Assembly (NCBI GenBank): GCA_023014335.1
Contig: JAECYW010000023.1
Coordinates: forward strand, 434,001-498,000
Length of the DNA: 64,000 bases
Direction: 5' to 3'
Source: Galerina marginata
Lineage: Eukaryota > Basidiomycota > Agaricomycetes > Agaricales > Galerinaceae
Part shown: positions 32,542 to 43,411 of the stretch, one piece after another
Numbering within the stretch: position 1 is the first letter of the stretch
Layout of the letters: the number at the start of each line of letters is the position of its first letter
Translations under genes and position numbers: made by a program
The notes under the pieces: model-generated
Seen by the model: the letters and a program-made list of their open reading frames with translations, nothing else
Databases searched by the model: none
Told to the model about the DNA's origin: nothing

Positions 32542-34086
32542 TCAATCTTCAGCGCCTTTCGACTTGTTCTTGCTCCCTTTCGGCCTTCCTCTTGGCCGCT
32601 TCGCTTGTCCGCCTTCATAGGTGGACGTTCCGCTCACAGGCGCGCTGCGCTTGTTGGAGTTCGAGTTGGTCGTCCCGCCATGGGCTGTACTAACATTCGA
32701 CGTCGACGGTCCGGCTACGGGTGTGTTCCTTGCCGAAATGGACTGAGATTGAGAGTCATTTCCACTGAGTCTGCGTTCGTTTAGATATCTAAGCGACATA
32801 ATATTTTTTTTTGGTCAGCGAATATCCAGCCAACCGATATCTTCAAGCTTCAGAATACTCACTGAGCTGTCTTTTCTTCAAGCGTGCTTTGCAAACTCGG
32901 GAGCGGTGCCTGCCCGAGCTCTCCACGCAATCGATCGACATCCGCTTTGGCAACCGCGTAGTCAGTTTCTGTCAATTGGGCAATTTTTGCTCGTGTCTCC
33001 CGGCACCTATTGAGACTCAGGTAAGTATCGCGGGACGACAAGAAGAAAGGCGACAGTTGTAAGAAAAGTGGTCATATTGCTTACTCTTTTTCGAGGCTCG
33101 ATTCCATGAGGTCAACCTGCGTGGCCAAAAGGGCGATCAGGTTAATTTAGGTGTGATACCACGATTAAACTCTCACTTTGTCGCGGTCTTCGTTGATCTG
33201 AGTGGATTACAAGTTTAAAAATAAGTTTTAAGTTCGAGAAGACTGGTGAATCCCACCTCTCTAAGGGAATTCAGGAGCCGAGCACGTTCGCTTTCAAGCC
33301 TTGAAAAGGTAAGTCAGAGTTACGCATAATCGAAAGAGAGGGACTTACTTGTTTTTTTGCTCACGAAGGTTCTGGATCGCGCTACCTTTCTGTTCAAGGG
33401 AAGCATGGGCAGATAGGATATGAGCGGTGTGCAGCTGCAATGTCAATGCATGCTTTCTGTGAGGAAAGAGTAAGATATTGACGTTAGTAAACTGAACATA
33501 GACCAGACAAGACAGAAACAAAATAAAATCAACGTCCGGGTGAATCTCCATATAGACCCTAAAAACGTTAAAAAAGCGCAGAAAAACTCTTGATCGGTCC
33601 AGAAACGACAACAGGGAACAAGGCATAAATAGAACAAATTTTTCAAAGAAAGACTTACTTCAATTCCGCAGTTTTTGCAAGGTGGACGAGATCTTTTGTC
33701 CAGTCCCCTCGTGCGATCAGAGGAGCCGTGGTGTTGGAGCCCGAACCAGATGCCTGTGGCTGCTGCTGCTGTCCCTGCTGCTGGACCGTCACCGCGGATG
33801 TAGACGCAACTGGCTGCTGTTGGATATGCTGGGTGTCCTTCGGTGCAACATGGGTAATATTTAGCGGATGCTGTTGCTGGTGTTGCTGAATATGGTGTTG
33901 TTGCTGGTGCTGTTGCATATGTGCACCAGGATTCGGATTATAGTGGACATAATGGGTTTGTTGCTGAGGATGGAGTTGGTGGTGGTGGTGATGTTGGATA
34001 TGTTGTTGAGACATTTTTGGCAGCTCGTCGATATTGGATGTTATCCTACGATCGAGGTCCTTGGGGTCTCTGTGCAAAGAGAACAC
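32542..34086 (-). CDS. Gln/His-rich coiled-coil protein with a C-terminal AT-hook
   Basis: Seven exons (34086-33659, 33456-33349, 33299-33257, 33197-33177, 33116-33085, 33006-32863, 32788-32542) keep phase throughout and give 340 residues. Residues about 25-120 are Gln/His-rich. Residues about 135-255 form a long charged helix, probably a coiled coil (HILSAHASLEQKGSAIQNL; SERARLLNSLREINEDRDKV; RETRAKIAQLTETDYAVA). The C-terminus is Ser/Asn-rich and ends with an AT-hook-like motif, KRPRGRPKGSKNKSKG. The last features suggest a nuclear DNA-associated protein, perhaps a chromatin or transcription cofactor subunit, but I cannot name the family. Intron 1 (202 nt) is unusually long for this window and exon 4 is only 21 nt. 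The start could instead be the internal ATG near 34014 (MSQQHIQ). Confidence 0.8.
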
Positions 34087-34627
34087 CGTTTGATTTTCGT
34101 GCCTTGGGTGGCGGGAGTACTAGTGCTGTTGGACTTTGTTTATTTCGGTGGCTCTTGCCGTTTGTTCTTCTCCATCGTCGGACGATGGCGGAGCCTCTTT
34201 TTCTGTCTCTTTCAACTCCATTTAAAATCTGCCTCGTCCACGAATTCTGAGGCCTATTGACAGGTAGTAGTGCTGTGCTGCCAGTACCTTACCTTTTTCG
34301 AACAACGAGACCTGGCCTGTAGCAAGTTTCCATGAGGGTAATCCGAAAACCCTGAGACCTGGTTCCTCTCAAGGATTCTCTGTCGTTTACTTCTTCGAGA
34401 TTTGAAGTTAGACCTGCCGGGCATAAAATCACTCAAAGTAGTGATCGCATAGTCTCCTCTTTGTATAACCGCCTTCTTCCAATCCCCCCAACCTACACAT
34501 AATTTCTTTAAATTGTACGCGTTTTCTCAAGCTAGTTTCACCAGCAAATGTGGGATAACTCCTCTCCTCATGCTAGAATTCTCGCCTCAGTTAGTTCACT
34601 TCGAAAATGTGGTCGGTATCAACAAGG
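34087..34627. other. Intergenic, 540 bp
   Basis: Promoter of the AT-hook gene and 3' flank of F-box gene D. Nothing else is visible. Confidence 0.45.
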
Positions 34628-36318
34628 CTATCCTTTAGCGAAATAGCGACCGTGTTGCCTGTTTGTCAACAATACCCATTTTCCTGATGCAATCTTGCAC
34701 CATTGCAGGCTTTCGACGTCCCTTATGACAAGCCGTTGTAGCCCAGGATATTGGGCGGAAACGGCGTCAAAAATTGACTTGGCGACTGCGAATGTATATG
34801 GCTTTTCTTCCTTGGCTGACGGGTACACTGAGCCATCGGGGTTAATGAAAACTAGCGTTTCCCGTGGGGAAGTCAAAAAGGAATATTCGTCAAGCAGATG
34901 AAGTGTCTCGAGATTTCTAGGCAGAACGATTCTTTTGTGAGCGATCCAGTGCAAAAGTACCTAGGACGGAGTGAGGAATCAATGAAATTGCGGGTAAGTT
35001 TTGATTGAGACATAAATACCATATAAACGGCATGGACATCTTTGGGTAACATCACATCGCTCGCTCGAGAGGCCACACTGCCAGCATCATGGAACACTGG
35101 GTCAGTTGCTTCCGCCAGTTCTAGCTGTTTACTATGAGGGTCATCTCTGGGAAACACCTTTGAGCAGCTTAACCCCAATTTTAATCGGGTCAGATCGGGA
35201 AATTGGGTCGCTAGCAAAGCCATCAATTCCGGAGTGCACACCAAGCCCTCGACTGCGAGGTCAGTAACGGGAGCTGTGCTTCGGAGAAGATAGGACATCA
35301 TGCCTTGCACCTCTGAATAGTCGCTGTCCTTTGGCAATCGAAACTGCTGCAAGGAGACTTTCTTGACCGGGCGCCCAGGAACGAAAATCTTCGCTACTGG
35401 GTCTTGACCGGAAAAGGACCGCAGGAGAGGAAGTGTGGTTGGCGGAAGGGCGGGGAAGGCAATATTATTCGCATCATAGTAGCGACCAAAGCTCGCCTCA
35501 ATGGACTCGAGATTGGAGCACAGCGCTAAAAAAGGGTAGAGAACATCCAAGTTTGTAGAGTTAAGCTCGAATGCGAGGTGGGTGAGATTCGTCAATGGTC
35601 CCCAAATCGTAAGCGCTAGAAATATCTTCGGAGCATAAGCCGTGGAGAAGATGCAAAGCTCTTCGAGGTGCTCAGCAGAAAAGAGATCTAGGTGTTTGGC
35701 TGCTTTATTTGGGTTGACATCCGACGTCAAGTTATGGATCCAGAGTTTCTTCACCTTGATCTGCGACTTCAACTGGTGGACCCCAAACTGGACCGAGACC
35801 AGTGAAAGCTTTTCGACTTGCGGAAGCGTCGCGAGAAAAACCAGAACCCTCCTGTCCAGCTTTTTCGTACAATCGATTTCGATTTCCCGTAGGTTGACGA
35901 ATCGCGGAATAGAGGTAACAATGGCTTGAATGAATGATTCGTATGCGTCCTTCACGCGCTTGGCAACATCTTCGACCGTTTTTGTGGGAGTCCGAAGACA
36001 ATAACGTAGGGTGCACTTGCGCACAAGTGGCGCATAAGTTGGAGACATAGACAGCTTGGTAAACCCGCCAATATTTTCAGTCGCCTTCTCTAGTTGTCCC
36101 GTAATCTCTTGAGGACGCGAGAATCTGTAAAACTCGATCCGGGAAGAGAGTTGTATTGACCTGAAGATCAAGGACCGACAGATGCCACGAAAGAAGTGAC
36201 AGGTTCCTGCAAGCTTTGTGTGTTCGCTAATACCAAGGTGCATGAAACACTCCCTCCATATTTCGACAGGCAAAATCGTCGCGTAATTTTGGAGAGTGGT
36301 GCCCACTCTTTTTGACAT
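34628..36318 (-). CDS. F-box family protein D (tandem array copy 1)
   Basis: Exon 1 is 36318-35020 and exon 2 is 34960-34628, with a phase-0 intron (GTATTT...CCTAG), giving 543 residues. The ATG at 36318 (MSKRVGTTLQNYATILPVEI) is preferred to one 60 bp upstream because the neighbour copy at 38.5 kb starts at the same place. The F-box is LPVEIWRECFMHLGISEH plus TCHFFRGICRSLIFRSI. The repeat region holds conserved landmarks of the family: LVRKCTLRY, FVNLREIEIDCTKKLDRRV, FGVHQLKSQIKVKKLWIHN, AYAPKIFLAL, FVPGRPVKK. The last exon opens VLLHWIAHKRIVLPRNLETL. It lacks the Asp/Ser-Lys insertion present in the other four array copies, so it is the most divergent member. Probable Skp1-binding substrate adaptor. 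Confidence 0.87.
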
Positions 36319-36813
36319 TCTGATGATTTCGTTCAGAGATGCTGTCTTGGACCACGTGTAAAACGCTGAAAGACTCACCAGGACCAGTGCACAGTAGATT
36401 AAACGGTTTTCCGCGGAAATGTTTCCTTAGACGCGTCGTCCTGGACTTGTACGCGTTAAAAGAGTAGTGGAGGTCCAAAGCCAAATCAGAAATTCGGGCC
36501 ACGTGGCTTCGATATTTCAATATTTGGTGCTTACACCTGAACGCAACATGGTCGCCTCGTCCGATCCTCGTCGATAGGTCGCGGTAGGTATTTTTGGTTC
36601 TAGAATAAAATAGTTTTACCAACATCAAGGTCGCGCTAATCTACTCTTTGAAACGGCGCAGGCACTTTGACATTTCATCAAACGGGCAAGCAGGAAGGAC
36701 GCTTTTCTAACAATTTTCTAACAAATCTGTTTAGCACATCGACTCCGCATAAGCTCCCTGTAGACCAATAAAAAAAGGTGTCTTCAATCAGCATCAGAAA
36801 CAACATGGTCGTG
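36319..36813 (-). promoter_or_regulatory. Upstream region of F-box D with ACGCGT and CACGTG sites
   Basis: ACGCGT occurs at 36431-36436 and 36451-36456, and CACGTG at 36500-36505, about 113-187 bp before the start. The same order and spacing recur upstream of copy E. ACGCGT is the MluI cell-cycle box bound by MBF-type factors in yeasts, and CACGTG is a bHLH site; their use here is inference. The rest of the spacer holds the 3' flank of copy E. Confidence 0.5.
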
Positions 36814-38523
36814 TCATTTTCGACTCAAAAAATTCCATTTTTTGTTCGTACTCTTGATCCACTCCTTTCCCTCTTGGAAATCTCCAATAATAAGCCACTG
36901 TAGCGCTGGATATTGGGCAGAAATGGTGTCAAATATTGACTCAGCCATCGCATATGTATAGGGCACAAGCTTGGGCTTCTTCTTAGGCTTCTCCTTGGCA
37001 TATCGACCCCAGTCAGTGGAATCGGAGTCAAACTCGGAATCAGAATCAGGCTCAAAATCCAGCGCAAAAGATACCAGCGATGAAAAGTCGTCGAGCAGAT
37101 GAAGTGTCTGGAGACTTGGAGGAAGCGCAACCTTTCCGTGGGCAGTCCAGTGCATCAGTGACTTGAAAAGAGTGGAAATTAATTAAGTTATAACCGAAAT
37201 AACTGCTATGCACTTACCATGTAGGCGGCATGTTCTGCTATGGGCGACATCACGACGTTTGGCTCAGAGGAGGCCGCGTTCCCGGTTTGACGGGACACAC
37301 ATTCATTTGCTCTTGCTACTTGCAGCCGAGTGCTGTGAGGATCATCAGGAAACAGTTCCTGGAGACTTAATTCCAATTTCAATCGCACCAAATGCGGAAG
37401 GTGCATTGCCAGCAGAGCCATTACGTTGGGGTCAGATTGCATGTTCGCAAATTCTAGGTCAATAACTGGGCCGGTGCTTTGGCAGAGATAAGGGATTATG
37501 TCCTCCATGTCGGAATAGTGTCTGTCCATCCATGTTTCACGTTGTCTGATGCATACTTTCTTGACCGGTCGCCCAGGAACGAAAACCTTCGCCACCGATT
37601 CGTGACCGGAAAACGATTGCAAGAAAGGAACGGTGGATCGAGGAAGTGGGGGAAAGGCGATACGCTTCGTGGTATCGTCGTTGCGACCAATATTCACCCG
37701 TAAAGACTCGATGTTCGGGCACATCGTCAAAAAGCGGTAGAGGATATCCAAGTCTTTGGCGTTAAGCTCGAACGAGAGATTGGTGAGATTCTTCAACGGT
37801 CCCCGATTTGTCAACGCCAGAAATATCTTTGGAGCGTAAGCCTTGGAGAAAACGCAAAGTTCTTCGAGGTGCGCTGGAGAGAAAAGCTCCAGGCGTTTTG
37901 CTGCTTTATTGGGGTTGGCATCTGTTGTCGAGTTATGAATCCAGAGTTTTTTCGCCTTGACCTGCGACTTCAACTGGTGGACCCCAAACCGAACTGAGAC
38001 CAGCGAAAGCTTTTCTACCTGCGGAAGCGTCGCGAGAACAGCCAGTACCCTCCTGTCCATCTTCTTCTCACAATCGATCTCGATCTCCCGTATGTTGACG
38101 AATTGCGGAAGACATTCAACGAACGCTTGAATGAATGACTCGTAGGCGTCCTTCGCAAGTTTGGCAACATTTCCAACCAAGCTTGTGGACAACCGAAGGG
38201 AATGGCGTAGGGTGCACTTGCGAACAAGTGGCGCATATCGAGGAGACATAGCCAGCTTGGTAAAACGGCCGATATCATCAGTTAACTCCTCTAGTTGCTT
38301 TGTCACCTCTTGAGGGGATGAAGATTTGTAAAACGCGATCCGGGAAGAGAAAGTTATTGACTTGAAACAAGATGAAGGCAAGGCAGATGTCATAAAAGAA
38401 GCGACAGATTTTGGCGAGCTTTTTGTGCTCGCTGATACCAAGGAGCAGAAAACACTCCCTCCATATTTCGACAGGCAAAATCGTCGCGTAATTTTGGAGA
38501 GTGGTGCCAACTCTTTTTGTCAT
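36814..38523 (-). pseudogene. F-box family protein E (array copy 2), 4-bp frameshift
   Basis: Starts at 38523 (MTKRVGTTLQNYATILPVEI). Inside the F-box region the sister copies read ...TTCATCTTCAAGTC, while this copy has four extra bases (plus-strand ACAA within 38364-38370), shifting the frame after ICLAFI. Everything downstream is open in the second frame with all family landmarks. The family intron is intact (37217-37162, GTAAGT...TTCAAG). The last exon (37161-36814) opens SLMHWTAHGKVALPPSLQTL and carries an Asp/Ser-rich stretch (SDSEFDSDSTDW) followed by EKPKKKPK. The otherwise open frame suggests a recent lesion, an allele, or an assembly error. Confidence 0.82.
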
Positions 38524-38960
38524 TCTGAAAATTTCGTTCAGAGATGCTGTCTAGGTTCTACGGTTTTTCGCGGAAATGTTTCCTTAGACGCGTCGTCCCG
38601 GACTTCTACGCGTTAAAAGTGTGTAGTGAAGGTCCAAAGTCAAGCCAGAAATTCGGTCCACGTGGCTTCGAAACCAAATATTTCAATATTTGGTGCTTGC
38701 ACCTGAAGGCAAAACCCTCGTCCAATCCTCGTCGATAGGTGGTGGTAAATATTTTTGGTTCTATAGAATAAAGTATTTTTACTAACTTCAAGGTCGCGCG
38801 AGTCTACTTTGTTGCCTTCTTTGAGTATTGGGCACAGTACTTTTGACGCGGCAGTCCATTTCATTAAACAGGCATACAGAATTCACAATGAAGATCGCTT
38901 TCTAAAGAATCTGTTCAGCACATCGACTTGGCACAAGCTCGCTGTAAAAAAAGGCTGTCT
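38524..38960 (-). promoter_or_regulatory. Upstream region of F-box E with ACGCGT and CACGTG sites
   Basis: ACGCGT at 38588-38593 and 38608-38613, CACGTG at 38659-38664, beginning 65 bp before the start. Nearly the same text as upstream of copy D, including an AAATATTTCAATATTTGGTG stretch after the CACGTG. Confidence 0.5.
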
Positions 38961-40641
38961 TCAATCAGAATTGGAATCGAAAAGGAATTGTGTTGGTCGA
39001 TTCAAATATTTCCATTTCTTGTTCGCACCCTTGTTCCATTCATTCTCGTGAGCTTTCCCAGCAACAAGCCGCTGTAACGCAGGATATTGGACGGAAATGG
39101 TGTCAAAAATTGACTCTGCCATCGCAAATGTATATGCTTCCTTCTTAGGTTTCTTCTTAGCATGTCGATCCGAGTCATCGGAATCAGAATCCGAATCCGG
39201 ACCAAAATATACCAACCGACAATCGGGGATGAGATAAAGTGTCTGGAGGCTTGGAGGAAGAACAACCCTTCCGTGGGCAATCCAGTGCATAAGTGACTAG
39301 CAAAAATCGAAGACTTAGCCTAACCGTGAACGAAGTAAACTGCTGTGTGCTTACCATGTAGGCGGCATGAGCGACTATGGGTACCATCACGTCGTTTGAC
39401 TGAGAGGCTGCCTCTCCGACTTGAAGGAACACACGTTCGTTTGCTCTCGCCGCTTCTAGCTGAATGCTGTGAGGATCTTCTTCAGGAAACGCCTTATCGT
39501 AGAGATTTAATACCAATTTCAATCGCGACAACCGAGGAAGGCGGGCTGCTAGTAGAGCCAGCATATCGGGAGTGGCTTGCGTGCTCTCGGAATCTAGGTC
39601 GATAACAGGGCCCGTGCTTCGAGAAAGATAAGGGATTAAGTCCTCTATGCCGGAATGGTGTCTGTCCCTCCATTCATTAAATCGTTTGAGGGATACTTTC
39701 TTCACCGGTCGCCCTGGAACAAAGACCTTTGCTACCGATTCGTGACCAGCAAACGATTGCAAGAAAGGAATTGTGGATCGAGGAAGTGAGGGGAAGGCGA
39801 CACCGTCGTGGTGACCAAAATTCACCTGAAAGGACTCAATGTTTGGGCACATCGCCAAAAAACGGTAGAGAGTATCCAAGTCTTTGGCGTTAAGCTCGAG
39901 TGAGAGATTGGTGAGATTCTTTAACGATCCCCGATTTGTTAGAGCTAGCAATATCTTTGGAGCGTAAGCTTTGGAGAGGACGGAAAGCTCTTCGAGGTGC
40001 TCAGCAGAAAAGAGCTCTACGCGCTTTGCTGCTTGATTTGGATTGGCATCTGACCTCGAGTTGTTGATCCAAAGTTTCTTTGCTTTGATCTGGAACTTCA
40101 GCAAGTGGTCCCCAAACCGGACCGAGGTCAATAACAGCTTGTCCACCTGCGGAAGCATCGCGAGAACAGCCAGTACCCTGCTATCCATCTTCTTCATACA
40201 ATCAATCTCGATCTCCCGTACGTTGACAAATCGCGGAATACATTTGACAAACGCTTGAATGAATGGCTCGTAGGCGTCCTCCGCGAGCTTAGCCATGGAC
40301 TGATCCGTGCCTTTGGAGAGCCGAAGGGAATAGTGTAAAGTGCACTTGCGAACGAGTGACGCATATCGCGGAGACATAGCCAGCTGGACAAAACGGGTAA
40401 GATCTTCAGTTGACTTCTCCAGTTTTGCTGTCATAATTTCAGCCGTCGAGGATTTGTAAAACGCGATCCGTGAAGAGAGGGTAATGGATTTGAAGATGAA
40501 GGCAAGGCACACTCCATGGAAGAAGCGACATGTTTTGGCAAGCTTTTTGTGTTCAGTGACACCAAGGAGCATGAAACACTCCCTCCATATTTCGACAGGC
40601 AGAACCGTTGCGTAATTTCGGCTAGCCAGCGGGTTTGACAT
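38961..40641 (-). CDS. F-box family protein F (array copy 3)
   Basis: Exon 1 is 40641-39355 and exon 2 is 39296-38961; intron GTAAGC...GCTAG; 540 residues. It starts MSNPLASRNYATVLPVEIW, with the F-box LPVEIWRECFMLLGVTEH and TCRFFHGVCLAFIFKSI. The repeat region matches copies E, G and H closely (VREIEIDCMKKMDSRVLAVL; AYAPKILLAL; FVPGRPVKKVSLKRF). The last exon opens SLMHWIAHGRVVLPPSLQTL and contains a charged insert of Asp/Ser repeats (DSDSDSDDSD) followed by KKKPKKEAY, then the conserved TFAMAESIFDTISVQYPAL. It ends with another Asp/Ser tail. Intact. Confidence 0.88.
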
Positions 40642-41148
40642 GCTAAAGAATTTCGTTCAGAGCCACTTCTTCGCACTGCGAGAAAAACTGAAAAACCAAC
40701 CAGTGCACGACAAATTTGCGCTTTCTTGCAGCAGAGTTTCCTTTGACGCGTCGTAGGTGTTGAAAGGTTGGTGACGGTCCAGAAGCAAGTCGCGTTGGTG
40801 CATGCGCCAGGGCATTACTGCACGTGATATGCCAGTAAATGAGGAGCCCTTGACCTTCTGGTCTCGATGTTCGACTTGTACCGTACGCGTTAAAAAGTTC
40901 GCCACCAAATATTGACATATTCACTGGCATTTACTCGAGTAGTGCTAATCCGAGGGCAAAATGATAGTTATATTTGGTTCTGGATTGAAATAAGGTCAAG
41001 CCCGTGCTAATTTACTCCATTGCCTTCTTGGAAAAGGAACAGGGAATTTAATGGGCAACAGGAAGGCAGGAAAGAAGCCTTTCTATTCGAATCCGTTTAG
41101 CATATCGACTTGGTCAAGCTCCCGGTAAACATACGAAAAAGTCTGTCT
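40642..41148 (-). promoter_or_regulatory. Upstream region of F-box F with ACGCGT and CACGTG sites
   Basis: ACGCGT at 40746-40751 in the context TTTGACGCGTCGT, and CACGTG at 40821-40826 in the context CTGCACGTGATA. The second ACGCGT seen in copies D, E and H is absent. The segment GTCCAGAAGCAAG between them is shared with copies G and H. Confidence 0.5.
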
Positions 41149-42904
41149 TTAATCAGAGTCAGAATCAAAATGGTAACGCGACCGTCCTTGTCGACTCAAA
41201 AATTTCCATTCTTGGTTCACATTCTTGATCCATTCCTTTTCCTGGGTTTTCCCAACAACAAGCCGCTGTAGCGCAGGATACTGGACAGAAATGGTATCAA
41301 AAATTGACTCGGCCATCGCAAACGTATAGGGCTCCTTCTTGGGCTTCTTCTTGGACTTCTTGTTTGCATGTCGAAGCGGGTGGGGGATCAAGTCATCGTC
41401 ATCGTCATCCGAATCCATACCAAAAGACACCAACGTAAACTCGTCGAGAAGATGAAGTGTCTCCAGACTCGGAGGAAGAACGACCCTTCCGTGAGCAGTC
41501 CAGTGCATGAGTGACTAGCAAAAAAGAATTGATCAAACTGTGAACGAAGTAAATTGGTTGTGTGCTGACCATGTAGGCAGCATGATCGGCCATGGGTAAC
41601 ATCGCATCGTTCGACTGAGGAGCTCCCTTTCCGGTGTGACAGGAAACGCGGTCATTTGCTGCTCTTGCGGCTTCCAGCTGAATGCTGCGAGGGTCTTCTT
41701 CAGGAAATACCTTATGGCTAGTTAATTCCAATTTCAGGCACGACAAATGCGGAAAGCTGGTTGCCAGTAGAGCCATCACGTCAGGACTAGATCGCATGTT
41801 CTCAAATTCCAGGTCAACGATAGGGCCTGTGCTTTGAGAAAGATATGGGACTATGTCCAACAAGTCGGAATAGAGCATGTCCTCCCATGGTTCAAATTGT
41901 TTAAGAGTTACTTTCTTGACCGGTCGTCCTGGGACAAAGACCCTTGCTGCCGATTCGTAACCGGAAAAAGATTGCAAGAAAGGAATCGTGGATCGAGGCA
42001 GTGGGGGGAAAGTGACATGTTCCGTTTCATCGTAGTTGTAACCAAAATTCAGCTGAAAGGACTCGATGTTTGGGCACATCGCCAAAAAATGGTAGAGGGT
42101 ACCCAAGTCTTTGGCGTTAAGCTCAAATGAAATATTGGTAAGGTTCTTTAACGGTCCCCGATTTGTGAGCGCTAGAAATATCTTCGGGGAGTAGGCCTTG
42201 GAGAGGACGCAAAGCTCTTCGAGGTGTTCAGAAGAAAAAAGCTCCAGGCGTTTTGCTGCTTTATTTGGATTAGCATCCGACGTCGAGTTTTGGATCGACA
42301 GTTTCTTAACCTTGATCTGCGACTTCAACTGGTGGACTCCAAAACGGACGGAGATCAGCGAAAGCTTTTCCACCTGCGGAAGCGTCGCGAGGACAGCCAG
42401 AACTCTCTTGTCCATCTTCTTCATACAGTCGATCTCAATCTCCCGTATGTTGACAAATCGCGGAATACATTTAACAAACGCCTGAATGAATGGTTCGTAT
42501 GCGTCCTTCGCGAGTTTGGCTAGGGACTGATCCGTGCCTATGGAGAGCCGAAGGGAATAACGTAATGTGCACTTGCGAACAAGTGGCGCACATTGCGGAG
42601 ACATAGCCAGCTTGGTAAAATGGCCAATTTCATCAGTTAACTCCTCCAGTTGGCTTGTCATATCTTGAGGGAACGAAGACTTGCAAAACGCGATCCGAGA
42701 AGAGAAGGTTATTGACTTGAAGATGAAGGCAAGGCAGATGTCATGGAAGAAGCGACAGGTTTTGGCAAGCATTTTGTGCTCAGTAACACCAAGGAGCATA
42801 AAACATTCCCTCCATATCTCGACAGGCAGCAGCGTCGCGTAATTTCTGGGAGCCAAGGCGGGTTTGACATACTGAAGATTTTGTTCAGAACCACTTCTTT
42901 GCAT
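41149..42904 (-). CDS. F-box family protein G (array copy 4)
   Basis: Exon 1 is 42904-41570 and exon 2 is 41514-41149; intron GTCAGC...GCTAG; 566 residues. The start MQRSGSEQNLQYVKPALAPR adds about 15 residues compared with copies F and H, whose homologous sequence upstream is non-coding; here no closer ATG precedes the F-box, so the longer form is taken. The F-box is LPVEIWRECFMLLGVTEHKM with TCRFFHDICLAFIFKSI. Landmarks are as in its neighbours. The last exon opens SLMHWTAHGRVVLPPSLETL, followed by an acidic run (DSDDDDDDLI) and a Lys block (KKSKKKPKKEPYTF). It ends in an Asp/Ser tail. Intact. Confidence 0.87.
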
Positions 42905-43411
42905 TCCGAAAAAAAATTTAAAAAACCAACCGGTGCCCGAATGTTTTTGCGCTTTTTCGCGTTAAGCATTCCTTTGAGGCGTCGTACGTGCTAAAATGGT
43001 GGTGAAGGTCCAGAAGCAAGCCACTTCGATGTATGCGCTGGACCATTAAATACACTGCACGTGATAGGTTCGTAAATGAGGAGCCCCTGACCTTCTCGAG
43101 GTCCCGATTCCACAGTTCGAACCCCTTCGGATTCCTGCCTTCTAAGTTCAACGTCAATATTCCTTAGACGCGTCGTCCTCGACTTGTACGCGTTAAAAAG
43201 TGTGGCAACGGTGCAGAACTAAGTCAGTAATTCCGTCTGGAATTAAATAACGTCCAGCCCGTGCTAATCTACTCCGTTGCCTTCTGGGAAAAGGAACAGG
43301 GAATTTGACATTTGATTGAATGGGCATACAGGAATGAAGCCTTTCTATTCGCATCTGTTTAGCATATTATAATCTCGGTACAAGCTCCAGTAAACATAAA
43401 AAAGTCTGTAT
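42905..43411 (-). promoter_or_regulatory. Composite upstream region of F-box G
   Basis: The near site is altered: AGGCGT at 42977-42982 instead of ACGCGT, followed by TACGTG. CACGTG is kept at 43058-43063. Farther out, at 43161-43195, a second promoter-like block of the D/E type appears, with ACGCGT at 43168-43173 and 43188-43193. This looks like two promoter copies joined by recombination. Confidence 0.5.

Noticed and set aside
33682..34260. Plus-strand frames rich in Leu/Val opposite the Gln/His-rich exon
   Set aside because: Gln/His codon repeats read backwards give Leu/Val-rich shadows; the minus-strand gene has seven phase-consistent exons.
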